A stretch of 64,000 nucleotides of DNA. It comes from Paenibacillus endophyticus (GTDB taxonomy: Bacteria; Bacillota; Bacilli; Paenibacillales; Paenibacillaceae). The stretch is taken from positions 62,001 to 126,000 of the forward strand of contig NZ_JACHXW010000002.1 of NCBI RefSeq assembly GCF_014192395.1, read 5' to 3'. Under the pieces are notes generated by a model. The model was given only the letters and a program-made list of their open reading frames with translations, was not told the origin of the DNA and did no database searches. The number at the start of each line of letters is the position of its first letter. Position 1 is the stretch's first letter. Positions 54,612 through 63,514 of this stretch are shown piece after piece. A program made the translations under genes and the position numbers.

Positions 54612-54664
54612 AACTAAAAGTCGAACGTATGTCGAATTACCGACAATGAACATTCGGTTTTCAT
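54612..54664. promoter_or_regulatory. PurBox-like inverted repeats upstream of serC
   Basis: AAAGTCGAACGTAT on plus and AAAACCGAATGTTC on minus face each other across about 19 bp, resembling paired PurR boxes (core CCGAAC). Between them is TGTCG-N6-CGACA (54630-54645). Both arms deviate from the PurBox and the gap is longer than usual, so this is tentative. Confidence 0.35.
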
Positions 54665-54685
54665 TTACATTTCACTCATAATCCA

Positions 54686-54716
54686 TAAAAAAACGGGTCC
54701 CAGAAGGACCCGTTTC
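54686..54716 (-). terminator. Terminator of glnA
   Basis: Minus strand: AAACGGGTCC pairs with GGACCCGTTT around a four-base loop, then seven T, 22 bases after the stop. Confidence 0.85.
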
Positions 54717-54737
54717 TTATATTTCTTAGCGATTGGA

Positions 54738-56162
54738 TTAGCAATCGTAGTAAAGGCTGAACTCATGCGGATGAATGCGGATTGCAACAGCTTTTGCTTC
54801 TTGGCGTTTGATTGCTACATAGTTCTCGATAAATTCTTTCGTGAACACGCCGCTTTCTGTCAAGAAATCAGAATCAGCTTCAAGAGCGCTAAGCGCTTCG
54901 TCAAGCGTTCCAGGAACGCTGCGAATTTCTTTTTTCTCTTCTTCTGGCAATTCGTAAATGTTTTTGTCGAATGGACCGTAGCCAAGAGCTACTGGATCAA
55001 GCTTGCGCTTGATGCCGTCAAGGCCTGCAAGCAGCATAGCTGCGAATGCAAGATACGGGTTAGCTGTGTTATCCGGTGTACGGAACTCGATACGACAGCC
55101 TTTTGGCGTTACAGCTGCAATCGGAATACGGATTGCTGCGGAACGGTTGCCTTTCGAGAATACAAGGTTAACTGGCGCTTCGTAACCAGGTACAAGGCGT
55201 TTGAACGAGTTCGTGCTTGGGTTAGTGATTGCGATCAAAGCTGGAGCGTGGTAAAGCACGCCGCCGATGTAGTGCATAGCAAGCTCACTAAGGTTTGCAT
55301 ACGCGCCTTTGTCGTAGAACATTGGCTCGTCGCCGTTGAAGATAGAAGTATGAACGTGCATACCGCTACCGTTGTCACCGAAAAGCGGCTTCGGCATGAA
55401 AGTAGCCGTTTTGCCGTATTGGCGAGCTGTATTGTGAATGATATATTTGAATTTCATCAGGTTGTCAGCTGTTTTTGTAAGGGTATCGAAACGGAAGTTA
55501 ATTTCCGCTTGACCAGCTGTAGCAACTTCATGGTGATGACGCTCAACGCGAAGACCCGACTCTTGCAATAGGCGAACCATTTCGCTGCGGATATCTTGTT
55601 GGGAATCAACTGGCGCTACAGGAACGTAGCCGCCTTTTACTGGAATTTTGGAACCTAGGTTGCCGCCTTCTTCTTTGCGGTTCGTGTTCCAGCCAGCTTC
55701 TTCGGATTCAACCATATAAGAGGAAGAATTCATTGAGCTTTCGTAGCGAACTTCGTCGAAGATGAAGAATTCAGGCTCTGGCGCGAAAAATGCTGTCGTA
55801 CCAATGCCAGTTGTTTGAAGATACTCTTCAGCCTTTTGAGCGATGCTGCGCGGATCGCGGTCATAGCGGTCGCCTTCAGGTGTATGAATATTACACATAA
55901 TGTTTAGTGTAGGGTGATCAGTGAAAGGATCGATAAATACGGATTCTGTATCTGGGATCATAACCATATCGGAATTCTCAATACCACGGAAACCGTGAAT
56001 GGACGAACCGTCAAATGCTACCCCGTTTACGAAAGTATCAGCGTCTACCTCAGCTGCTGGCAGTGTAATGTGGTGAGCATGACCAAGAAGATCCACGAAG
56101 CGGAAATCTACAAACTGAATGCTGTTTTCTTTAATATTGTCCAAAACGTTTTGAACTGACAT
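54738..56162 (-). CDS. glnA: Glutamine synthetase type I (GSI-beta-like)
   Basis: 474 residues. Active-site marks: VAFDGSSIHGF, FAPEPEFFIFDEVRYE, MPKPLFGDNGSGMHVH, NPSTNSFKRLVPGYEAPV and RIEFRTPD. Unlike the 444-residue Bacillus GlnA (GSI-alpha), it has the extra segment GGNLGSKIPVKGGYVPVAPVDSQQDIRSEM and a Tyr at 403 in NIYELPEEE, the place of the adenylylated Tyr in E. coli-type enzymes. No glnR gene precedes it; two TnrA/GlnR-like boxes and a sigma-A promoter do. Assimilates ammonia to glutamine, the sink for ammonia freed by the cyanuric acid operon. Confidence 0.93.
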   Translation of the reverse strand: MSVQNVLDNIKENSIQFVDFRFVDLLGHAHHITLPAAEVDADTFVNGVAFDGSSIHGFRGIENSDMVMIPDTESVFIDPFTDHPTLNIMCNIHTPEGDRYDRDPRSIAQKAEEYLQTTGIGTTAFFAPEPEFFIFDEVRYESSMNSSSYMVESEEAGWNTNRKEEGGNLGSKIPVKGGYVPVAPVDSQQDIRSEMVRLLQESGLRVERHHHEVATAGQAEINFRFDTLTKTADNLMKFKYIIHNTARQYGKTATFMPKPLFGDNGSGMHVHTSIFNGDEPMFYDKGAYANLSELAMHYIGGVLYHAPALIAITNPSTNSFKRLVPGYEAPVNLVFSKGNRSAAIRIPIAAVTPKGCRIEFRTPDNTANPYLAFAAMLLAGLDGIKRKLDPVALGYGPFDKNIYELPEEEKKEIRSVPGTLDEALSALEADSDFLTESGVFTKEFIENYVAIKRQEAKAVAIRIHPHEFSLYYDC

Positions 56163-56241
56163 TAATAATTTCCTCCATTTCCGAACATTAGCGTAGTGTT
56201 GAACAGGTATTGTTCAATTATTGCTCCAAATCCATGTCGTT

Positions 56242-56271
56242 ATTATAAAACTAGCTCTCAATCTCCGTCAA
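56242..56271 (-). promoter_or_regulatory. Sigma-A promoter of glnA
   Basis: Minus strand TTGACG (56271-56266), 18-bp spacer, TATAAT (56247-56242). Predicted start near 56236. Confidence 0.7.
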
Positions 56272-56277
56272 TAGCTA

Positions 56278-56316
56278 TGTAAGGTATTTTTTAAAGCTAT
56301 GTAAGCTATACTTACA
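56278..56316 (-). promoter_or_regulatory. Tandem TnrA/GlnR-like boxes upstream of glnA
   Basis: TGTAAGCTATACTTACA (56300-56316) misses the consensus at two positions; TGTAAGGTATTTTTTAA (56278-56294) is weaker. The boxes repeat every 22 bp and centre near -50 and -72 from the predicted start. Confidence 0.6.
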
Positions 56317-56441
56317 AGTTTGAACAGTTGTTCACAATTCATTCTTAAAGCATCTTGAATTTCGCCCCATCCCTTGAATAGCAAAGGCTGAGAGATAGTA
56401 GCAGCGTTTTTTTCACACGGCAGAAATTGCCAACTGCAAAC

Positions 56442-56483
56442 AAAAAAAGCTTTGCTGCCTCCTCGAAGGCGGCAAAGCTTTTT
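56442..56483 (-). terminator. Terminator of the DAHP synthase gene
   Basis: Minus strand: AAGCTTTGC and GCAAAGCTT arms with further pairing inside, then seven T. A T run on the plus side too. Confidence 0.85.
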
Positions 56484-56497
56484 GATTTAACTAAGAA

Positions 56498-57559
56498 TTA
56501 GATCTTCCATTCTTTAAAAGCTTCCGCCGGTGCTTTCTCTGTATCGAATTGCTTGCCAACGATTGGTGCAAGCTTCTCCAAATCCTTCAGAAGGTTGGCG
56601 AATTGATCCGGGAATAGCGATTGCACGCCGTCTCCAGTCATTGAATTGTCTGGATCTGTATGCATTTCCACGATCAGGCCGTTAGCTCCTGCAGCTACTG
56701 ATGCTTTGGACATCGGCTCTACCAATTCACGGCGTCCTGTGCCATGGCTCGGATCCGAAATGACCGGCAGATGGCTGAGTGATTGCAGTACCGGAATAGC
56801 CGACAGATCGAGTGTATTGCGCGTGTACGTTTCGAACGTTCGGATTCCGCGCTCGCAAAGCATGACGTTTGGATTCCCGCCCGCTAGAATGTATTCCGCT
56901 GCGTTGAGGAATTCATCGTACGTGGAGCTGAATCCGCGCTTCAGAAGCACTGGCGTCTGAATCGTTCCAAGCTTGCGCAGCAAATCGAAATTTTGCATGT
57001 TGCGCGTACCCACTTGCAGAATGTCGGCGTATTCCGCGCACACGTCTACGTATTCAGGCGTCATAACCTCGGTGATCGTTAGAAGCCCATGCTTCTTCCC
57101 TGCTTCCGCCATCATGACTAAACCTTCTACGCCTACGCCTTGGAAGCTGTAAGGCCCTGTACGCGGTTTGAACGCGCCTCCGCGCAATACTTGCCCGCCA
57201 GCGGCTTTCACCAGACGAGCGATTTCATCAATTTGCTCAGGTGTTTCAACGGCGCATGGTCCTCCCATAATAACGAGGTTGCTTCCGCCGATTTTCACGC
57301 CCTTAATATCGATCACCGTATCGTCCGGATGGAAGTCGCGGCTTGCCAGCTTGTAGGACTTCGAAATTTTGATGACGTTTTCTACGCCTTTCATTTGACG
57401 CAAGTGCTCAGCAAGGGTTGGCTCAGCCTGGCCGATGATGCCAATAACGGTACGGTCCGTACCTCTGGACACATGCGCCTGTACGCCCGCTTTTTCAATA
57501 TGGGCGACGATTTCGGAAATGCGCTCTTCTGCAATGTTTGAATGTGTAATAACGATCAT
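56498..57559 (-). CDS. aroF: 3-deoxy-7-phosphoheptulonate (DAHP) synthase
   Basis: 353 residues from ATG 57559 (AGGAGTG upstream; a GTG three codons earlier sits in the ribosome site). N-terminal ferredoxin-like regulatory domain (about 1-70, MIVITHSN...TVIGIIG), then the TIM barrel: IMGGPCAVETPEQ, LRGGAFKPRTGPYSFQG, VGTRNMQNF, LLKRGFSST, CERGIRTFE and SDPSHGTGRRELV. Type I-beta enzyme of the shikimate pathway that joins PEP and erythrose 4-phosphate. Monocistronic. Confidence 0.93.
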   Translation of the reverse strand: MIVITHSNIAEERISEIVAHIEKAGVQAHVSRGTDRTVIGIIGQAEPTLAEHLRQMKGVENVIKISKSYKLASRDFHPDDTVIDIKGVKIGGSNLVIMGGPCAVETPEQIDEIARLVKAAGGQVLRGGAFKPRTGPYSFQGVGVEGLVMMAEAGKKHGLLTITEVMTPEYVDVCAEYADILQVGTRNMQNFDLLRKLGTIQTPVLLKRGFSSTYDEFLNAAEYILAGGNPNVMLCERGIRTFETYTRNTLDLSAIPVLQSLSHLPVISDPSHGTGRRELVEPMSKASVAAGANGLIVEMHTDPDNSMTGDGVQSLFPDQFANLLKDLEKLAPIVGKQFDTEKAPAEAFKEWKI

Positions 57560-57769
57560 AGGGATCACTCCTGTATTTTAGTGGTTGGGTAAAGCAAGGC
57601 CCGCTTCGCGAGCATTGTTTGGCTGGTACGCACATCAAGGGAATAAACAATATGAACAGCGCCACGATCGCTTTACGACTTTTACGCTTCGTAGCTTTTA
57701 AGCTTCTACGCTTTTAATCACTAAAGTAAATATACACGAGAATGCTTTAATCGTCAACCCATGCGTTGT

Positions 57770-57827
57770 AAAAAAGAAGGAAGCCAAACTCACCGCGAGT
57801 CATTTCTCCACGATGAGCCTGGCTTCC
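57770..57827 (-). terminator. Terminator of ispH
   Basis: Minus strand: GGAAGCCA and TGGCTTCC arms across a long partly paired loop, then TTCTTTTTT. Confidence 0.7.
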
Positions 57828-57849
57828 TTATTCGATTAGGACATGCGGT

Positions 57850-58836
57850 TTATTCCGGCTTCTCTGCCGTTGCCGTTGCGGACGGCGTAGCTGCGGATTT
57901 CACCCTAACGTTAGGCAATAGCTTATTCATATTCACTGTACGGCGAATCTCCCACGTATCCGGATTGTTATGGTCATATTGCTCCAGGTAGGTGATCACC
58001 TCTTTCGTCAGCGGAGTCGGCGTAGAAGCCCCCGAGGTAACCGCTACGCGGTCAACGCCTTTAAGCCACTCCTGCTCGATTTCCGACACATCGGAAACGC
58101 GATAGGCTTTCACCCCCGCAATTTCTTCCGAAACCTGCGCAAGCCGATTAGAGTTGTTGCTTCTCGGATCACCTACAACGATCGTAAGCTGGGCCTCGCC
58201 CGCTTGCTCGGCAACGGCCTCCTGACGGACCTGGGTTGCCATGCAAATCTCGTTATGCACCTCGGCCGTCGGATACTGCTCCAACAGGCGGCTAATAATA
58301 TGACGGATATCCCATTGCGACATCGTCGTTTGATTCGTTATGAGAATACGGCCCTCCGGCACGTTAAGGGAAGCAATCTCCTCTTCACGCTCAATCAGAT
58401 GGACCTGCTCCGGCGCAACGCCGATTGCGCCTTCCGGCTCGGGATGCCCCTTCTTGCCGATATAAATAATATGATAGCCTTCGGCTGACTTGTCGCGAAT
58501 CAAATCATGCGTTCTCGTTACATCGGGACAGGTAGCATCCACGACAGACAAGCCTTTCTCGCGAGCGCGCTGGCGAACCTCGGGGGAAACGCCATGCGCT
58601 GTAAATATAACAGTGCCCTTATCGACCTGATCGAGAATATCGAGACGGTTCGCGCCATCGAGCGTGATAACGCCTTCCTGCTCGAATGCATCCGTTACAT
58701 GCGCATTATGAACGATCATGCCTAATATATAGATGGGCCTTGGCAGCTCTAAATTTTTGACCGTTTGCAAAGCCAGCACCATTGCATCAACGACGCCATA
58801 GCAGTAGCCGCGTGGTGATATTCTTACGATTTCCAT
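57850..58836 (-). CDS. ispH: 4-hydroxy-3-methylbut-2-enyl diphosphate reductase
   Basis: About 328 residues from ATG 58836. The three cluster-binding cysteines are visible in [23 protein letters not shown] and [11 protein letters not shown], with HNAHV, AHGVSP and GHPEPEG. Last step of the MEP isoprenoid route, making IPP and DMAPP with a 4Fe-4S cluster. A variable tail of about 20 residues ([16 protein letters not shown]) extends past the usual end. Confidence 0.93.
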   Translation of the reverse strand: MEIVRISPRGYCYGVVDAMVLALQTVKNLELPRPIYILGMIVHNAHVTDAFEQEGVITLDGANRLDILDQVDKGTVIFTAHGVSPEVRQRAREKGLSVVDATCPDVTRTHDLIRDKSAEGYHIIYIGKKGHPEPEGAIGVAPEQVHLIEREEEIASLNVPEGRILITNQTTMSQWDIRHIISRLLEQYPTAEVHNEICMATQVRQEAVAEQAGEAQLTIVVGDPRSNNSNRLAQVSEEIAGVKAYRVSDVSEIEQEWLKGVDRVAVTSGASTPTPLTKEVITYLEQYDHNNPDTWEIRRTVNMNKLLPNVRVKSAATPSATATAEKPE

Positions 58837-58876
58837 TCCTTGCACCTGCTTTCTGACCGGATATACGTAACATTTA

Positions 58877-60394
58877 TCATTCCTTTATTTCATCCGTTGC
58901 TACTATTATAGACGAATGAGACGTGTCAGAAAAGCTTAATGGAAGCCAAATAATAAACTTCGTACCGAAGCCCTCCCGTGTCGTCACTTCTACAGACCCT
59001 TGATGCTCGTCTATAATCCACTTTGCAATCGACAAGCCAAGTCCTGTTCCGACGGTAACGCCTCTGGATACATCTGCCCGGTAGAAGCGGTCGAATATAT
59101 GCGGAATCTCCTCAGGATTCATGCCGATTCCTGTATCTTGAATGACGAACCCGATTTGCTGCTCATTCCGAACCGCACTTAGCTCTATCGAACCTTCAGG
59201 TGTATACTTGAACGCATTCTCAATAAAAATAAACAGCAGCTGCTGCAAATAATTATGATTCGCATTCACGCGGACGCCTACAAGCGCAGAAAGATCGCCG
59301 ACCTCCCAATTGGCCGTTCGCGGAAGCAGCTGTGCCCTGCGGACAACCTCCTCCGTAAGCGGCATAAGTTCAAGTGGCGTCTTTTCCATCGTGTACCCTG
59401 CATCCGCCCTTGCCAGCGCGAGCAGGTCATTCACCAGCGTACTCATTCGGGTCGCTTCGGCAGAAATATCGCTCATCGATTCCTTCGACATTTCCCAGCG
59501 ATCTAGATCAAGCGGCATCCAGTCCCCGGTATCCGCATTTTGGTTCGTTTCCTTTACCTTCATCCACATCCGCTCCAGAAGCTCAATATTGCCTCTAATC
59601 GTCGTTAACGGCGTCCGCAGCTCATGCGAAGCATCGGATACGAACCTTCGCTGTGCCTTATAGGCTTCGTCAAGCTCGTTATAAGCCATCTCAAGCCTTT
59701 CGAGCATCACGTTCAGCGTGCTTACCAATCGTCCGATCTCGTCCTTCGGCCCCATTGCCGGAATACGTACGCTTAGATCCGAACCATTCTCAATTTGCTG
59801 TGTTGCGCGAATGACCCTCTCTATCGGTCGAAGCGCTTGTCTTGCAATAAATAAACCAACAGTGAACGCAATTAGCACAACAATTAGTGACGAAAAAATA
59901 AGCGTCGTACGAACACCGTTCAAAAACTTTTCTTCGTTATAAGGGATTGCCCCAACCTGTAGTAGGCCAACTAACGTCCCATTCTGAAGCAAAGGGCGCT
60001 GATGGATCATCATCGTATATTTCTTTTTATTGATTTCCACTTGGATTTTCACAATATCCACTTCAGGATTAGTGGAAGCTTCTGAATAAGGCATCACGAC
60101 GCCTAATTGCCGCAAGTTAGACGATTGCTTGATTGCTCCCTCGACATAGTTAACGATCTGTATGTACATATCCTTTTCTTCGATACGCGACTGGCGATCT
60201 ACATTCAAATCGTATTGATCCCAGAAGGTTGTTCCCCCTGTTACCACAATGTTGCGGTCTTGATCTTTCAATTGCTCTTTTAAGTCAGCATACGTATTCC
60301 AATTAATAAATAAATATATCGTAATGCCGAACACAAGCAGGGTTACGGCAAGCAAACCTGAATACCATAATGTAAGCCTCAGCCTAATAGACAT
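58877..60394 (-). CDS. Sensor histidine kinase (HAMP-HisKA-HATPase)
   Basis: 505 residues from ATG 60394, four bases after the regulator stop; the open frame reaches into that gene. Membrane segment 1 (about 8-28), an extracytoplasmic region of about 130 residues, segment 2 (about 160-185), HAMP, HisKA with phosphorylated His in [19 protein letters not shown], and an ATPase domain with [17 protein letters not shown] and [11 protein letters not shown]. An insert [15 protein letters not shown] follows the His helix. Partner of the OmpR-type regulator; as both lie behind htrA they may respond to envelope or secretion stress (CssS-like), which is inference. Confidence 0.9.
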   Translation of the reverse strand: MSIRLRLTLWYSGLLAVTLLVFGITIYLFINWNTYADLKEQLKDQDRNIVVTGGTTFWDQYDLNVDRQSRIEEKDMYIQIVNYVEGAIKQSSNLRQLGVVMPYSEASTNPEVDIVKIQVEINKKKYTMMIHQRPLLQNGTLVGLLQVGAIPYNEEKFLNGVRTTLIFSSLIVVLIAFTVGLFIARQALRPIERVIRATQQIENGSDLSVRIPAMGPKDEIGRLVSTLNVMLERLEMAYNELDEAYKAQRRFVSDASHELRTPLTTIRGNIELLERMWMKVKETNQNADTGDWMPLDLDRWEMSKESMSDISAEATRMSTLVNDLLALARADAGYTMEKTPLELMPLTEEVVRRAQLLPRTANWEVGDLSALVGVRVNANHNYLQQLLFIFIENAFKYTPEGSIELSAVRNEQQIGFVIQDTGIGMNPEEIPHIFDRFYRADVSRGVTVGTGLGLSIAKWIIDEHQGSVEVTTREGFGTKFIIWLPLSFSDTSHSSIIVATDEIKE

Positions 60395-60398
60395 ATGC

Positions 60399-61091
60399 CT
60401 AACCCGCCTCTCCGCGAAGCACATAGCCGGTACCGCGAACCGTCTGAATAAGCCGGTTTTTGCCTCCGTCCTCTACCTTTTGGCGCAGCATCGCAATATA
60501 TACCTCAAGCACATTCGATTCCCCGCTGAAATCATAGCCCCATATTTTCTCCATAATCGCATCGCGGGTAAGCACGCGGCGCGGGTTCTGCATAAACAGC
60601 AGAAGCAGGTCATATTCCTTCGATGTAAGCTCAATCCGGCGCCCGGAGCGAATTGCCTCCCTCGCATCCATATCCAATATTAAATCTTCGTATAATAGCT
60701 GATTGCTGGATTGTTCGATTTTGTCCGACTTGCGGCGCAGCAGTGCGCGAGCGCGGGCGAGCAGCTCTTCAAGCGCGAATGGCTTCACCAAATAGTCGTC
60801 TGCCCCGAGATCAAGCCCTTTTACCCGGTCAATGACGTCATCCTTTGCGGTAAGCATCATGATGGGAACGGTGCTACCGCTCTCGCGCACACGGCGGCAA
60901 ACCTCCCAGCCATCAACCTGCGGCATCATAACATCGAGTATTAGCAAGTCAGGCTCGGCTTTGAGCAGCACCTTCAATCCTTCCATGCCGTTTGAAGCCG
61001 TTGTCACCTCGTACCCTTCGAATGCCAAGCTCCTTCTAAGCAACGATATAATTTTGTCATCGTCATCTACTACCACAATATGCTGTCTCAT
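60399..61091 (-). CDS. OmpR-family response regulator
   Basis: 230 residues from ATG 61091 (AAGGGG upstream; the open frame extends through a terminator hairpin). Receiver with VVVDDDDK, phosphoacceptor Asp in LLILDVMMPQVDG and LVKPFALEEL; winged helix with LTSKEYDLLLLFMQNPRRVLTRDAIMEKIWGYDFSGESNVLEVYIAMLRQKVE and VRGTGYVL. Pairs with the downstream histidine kinase. The hairpin at 61114-61153 lies between this gene and htrA. Confidence 0.92.
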   Translation of the reverse strand: MRQHIVVVDDDDKIISLLRRSLAFEGYEVTTASNGMEGLKVLLKAEPDLLILDVMMPQVDGWEVCRRVRESGSTVPIMMLTAKDDVIDRVKGLDLGADDYLVKPFALEELLARARALLRRKSDKIEQSSNQLLYEDLILDMDAREAIRSGRRIELTSKEYDLLLLFMQNPRRVLTRDAIMEKIWGYDFSGESNVLEVYIAMLRQKVEDGGKNRLIQTVRGTGYVLRGEAG

Positions 61092-61113
61092 CTGCGTATC
61101 CCCTTTATTTGCA

Positions 61114-61153
61114 GCAAAAAGCACAGAGCCATCTGTCACTCTGCGCTTTTTGC
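61114..61153 (-). terminator. Terminator/attenuator between htrA and the response regulator gene
   Basis: GCAAAAAGCACAGAG pairs with CTCTGCGCTTTTTGC with one G-U-type position; A and T tracts form the base of the stem. It ends eight bases before the regulator ribosome site, leaving no room for a promoter downstream. Confidence 0.75.
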
Positions 61154-61173
61154 CTTACGTCAATCGTTTAATC

Positions 61174-62838
61174 TTATTGAGCGCCCGATAAATTCTTATC
61201 GCCGATCTCAACCTGCAAATTCATAGCGCTGCCTTTGCGTACGATATTCAACTCGACCTTATCGCCGACTTTCTTCGTTTGTATCGCCGCAATGAGCTCC
61301 TGCGTATTCCCATATTTCTTGCCGTCGATTCCGACAATAACGTCAAATTGCTGTAGCTCGGCAAGATACGCCGGAGAATTATAGTATACATTACGAACGA
61401 TAGAACCTTCTACCGCATCCATACCAAGCTGCTTCGCGATATCTGCCGTTACATCCTGCAGCTCTGCACCGATATAAGGAACAGCTGGCTTAGGAATCGT
61501 AGTGTTGTTTTTAAGATTCTCAAGCACTTCCTGAATCGTGCTCGTCGGAATCGCAAAGCCGATACCTTGCGCTTGCGAGCTTACCGCTGTATTGATACCG
61601 ACTACCTCTCCGTTCACGTTCAGTAGCGGACCGCCTGAGTTGCCGGGATTAATAGAAGCATCCGTTTGCAGCAAATGCTCGTATTTGCGTTCGCCTTGAG
61701 CATCTTGAATATCGATAGGTCGCTCCTTCGCGCTAAGCACCCCTACAGTTACCGTGTGATCAAAGCCGTACGGGTTGCCAATCGCCACAACCCAATCGCC
61801 AATGTTAATGTTGTCGGAGTTGCCAAGCGGCAGCGTCGGGAATGCTTTCTCGCCAGTCACTTTAAGTACAGCTAGATCCAGATCATAGCTCGAACCAAGC
61901 AATTCAGCTGTGAACGGCTTATCATAGCCTTGTACAATAACTTTGATTTGATCGGACTCGCCAACTACGTGTTGATTCGTAAGGATATAGCCAGTCGATT
62001 CGAAGAAAAAACCTGTACCTATTCCTGATTGCTGCATTTGGCTGTCATCTTGATTGGTCCCTGCTTCAGGCTCAGTCGTTCCTGGGTAGTCATCTCCGAA
62101 AAATTGTCTGAAAAAGGAATCATCCAGCATGCTGCCGCTAGTGCTTCGCTTAGCTGTATTCACGAACGTTTCAATCTTTACGACAGCAGGACTTGCCGTC
62201 TCAAATAATTGAGCGATGTTGTCAGGTCTTGCGGCAACTGTAGCTGCTCCGCTTGAGCTTCCCGCTCCTGCCGAAGCCGTAGAGCCCGCTCCGCTCGATT
62301 GCGTAGTATTTGCAGCAGTCGGCTCGCTCGTAAACCAATTGTTTAAATCGGCAGTGTACATCAATGACCCTACAAGAATAACGCCTGCAAGAAAAGATAC
62401 AAATACCGCTTTAAAAGAAGTGCGTTTTGATTCTCGTACCTGCCAAGGTCCCTTTGCAGTCTGCGGAGATGGATTAAACGAACGAATTGGCGATTGGATC
62501 GGCGCAGGCGGGCTTGCCTTCTCCGTATCCGGCAATGCGCCTTGAGAATGCGATGCATCCGCTTGCGTTCGCTGTATGTCCCCGTAGGGCTCGTCTTGAA
62601 TCAGCTTAGGCTTCTCTAGGCTTGGGCCCTGATTGGCAGCATTTGCGCCTTCTTGAGCATTCGCTTTAAAAGGGCCATAAGAATAATAATAAGAGGGCTT
62701 AGCTGCTTGCTCCTGAGTATCCGAAACCGCTTGCGGCTCTTCTTTTACGCTGCTATCAACGCTTTCAGGCGCCCCTTGCTCCTCATCATTTTTTCGAAAG
62801 AAATCATCAAAGCCTTTTTTGTTGTTTTGATCATCCAT
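61174..62838 (-). CDS. htrA: HtrA/DegP-like membrane serine protease with PDZ domain
   Basis: 554 residues; AAGGAGGAG precedes ATG. Cytoplasmic, acidic and Gln/Ser/Pro-rich N-terminus (1-142), one membrane segment (about 143-162), a Ser/Gly/Thr-rich linker, then the trypsin-like domain with H290 (TNQHVVG), D321 (YDLDLAVLK) and S401 (NPGNSGGPL), and one PDZ domain (about 450-545). Type II membrane protein that degrades misfolded proteins at the outer membrane face or in the wall. A two-component system follows directly, as with CssRS control of htrA in Bacillus, though there the genes are unlinked or differently ordered. Confidence 0.92.
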   Translation of the reverse strand: MDDQNNKKGFDDFFRKNDEEQGAPESVDSSVKEEPQAVSDTQEQAAKPSYYYSYGPFKANAQEGANAANQGPSLEKPKLIQDEPYGDIQRTQADASHSQGALPDTEKASPPAPIQSPIRSFNPSPQTAKGPWQVRESKRTSFKAVFVSFLAGVILVGSLMYTADLNNWFTSEPTAANTTQSSGAGSTASAGAGSSSGAATVAARPDNIAQLFETASPAVVKIETFVNTAKRSTSGSMLDDSFFRQFFGDDYPGTTEPEAGTNQDDSQMQQSGIGTGFFFESTGYILTNQHVVGESDQIKVIVQGYDKPFTAELLGSSYDLDLAVLKVTGEKAFPTLPLGNSDNINIGDWVVAIGNPYGFDHTVTVGVLSAKERPIDIQDAQGERKYEHLLQTDASINPGNSGGPLLNVNGEVVGINTAVSSQAQGIGFAIPTSTIQEVLENLKNNTTIPKPAVPYIGAELQDVTADIAKQLGMDAVEGSIVRNVYYNSPAYLAELQQFDVIVGIDGKKYGNTQELIAAIQTKKVGDKVELNIVRKGSAMNLQVEIGDKNLSGAQ

Positions 62839-62970
62839 GTCCGTTCTCCTCCTTGAATCTTATTGCATCATGCTCCCGCGCGGTCTTCTCGCACGCAGCC
62901 TGTTATTTGGTATAGCTCTATCATGCACATTCTACCTTAAAACAAACTTAAAAGGAATTTAAACAGAAAT

Positions 62971-63008
62971 AAAAAAAACGCCCAAAAGTAATTTTGGAAG
63001 CGTTTTTT
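62971..63008 (-). terminator. Bidirectional terminator after the YugN-like gene
   Basis: AAAAAACGC and GCGTTTTTT arms with inner CCAAAA/TTTTGG; T runs on both sides. Confidence 0.8.
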
Positions 63009-63026
63009 ATGTGTGTGTTTTTGTAT

Positions 63027-63440
63027 TCAATGCGGGAAAAGCCGTTCAACTTCATCAAGAGCCGCTTTAGCTTGATCAATCCATTTGGGCTCTATATGCG
63101 CGTCAGGATCGGTTGGCGCTTGAAATTGATCGAACAGCGCGCCGACGACGCGCACCGATGCTTCAGGATCATTTCCTTCCCGGTAAAGATGCTTCAGCAC
63201 GTAAGGCGTACCCATCTTGATCGTCGCCTCGTTATCGGCTTCTCCACTATCAATATGACCGGCTACCACCTCGAAAGGTATGCGAAGCCATACTTTATGC
63301 GATTCATCAAGCGATCGATCAAAGGAGCCTCCGTCGTATTCCCAGTTGCCCCCGAGCGTGAATTGTCTGGACTCCAGCAGCTCCTTCGTTTGTAAAAAAT
63401 GTTGCTCCCGTGACTCCAGTACGGACGATATCGGTATCAT
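63027..63440 (-). CDS. YugN-like family protein
   Basis: 137 residues from ATG 63440, which has AAGGAG upstream; the frame has an earlier ATG at 63479 without one. Family wording: MIPISSVLESREQ at the start, LGGNWEYDGGSFDRSLD, VWLRIPFEVVAGHID, GTPYVLKH and LFDQFQAPTDPDA. A conserved Bacillota protein of unknown function. Monocistronic, downstream of a NarL-type regulator gene. Confidence 0.75.
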   Translation of the reverse strand: MIPISSVLESREQHFLQTKELLESRQFTLGGNWEYDGGSFDRSLDESHKVWLRIPFEVVAGHIDSGEADNEATIKMGTPYVLKHLYREGNDPEASVRVVGALFDQFQAPTDPDAHIEPKWIDQAKAALDEVERLFPH

Positions 63441-63514
63441 GAAAGGTGCTCCTTCCCCTAGCATATTTCTCAGCTTCATTCGGCTAGAGGTAGTATGCCC
63501 GCCTATTTCTTCCT

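Noticed and set aside
57675..57720. Short 16-bp quasi-repeats TTTTACGCTTCGTAGC / TTTTAAGCTTCTACGC upstream of the DAHP synthase gene
   Set aside because: Only two imperfect copies in a T-rich stretch; no riboswitch or attenuator form recognised.
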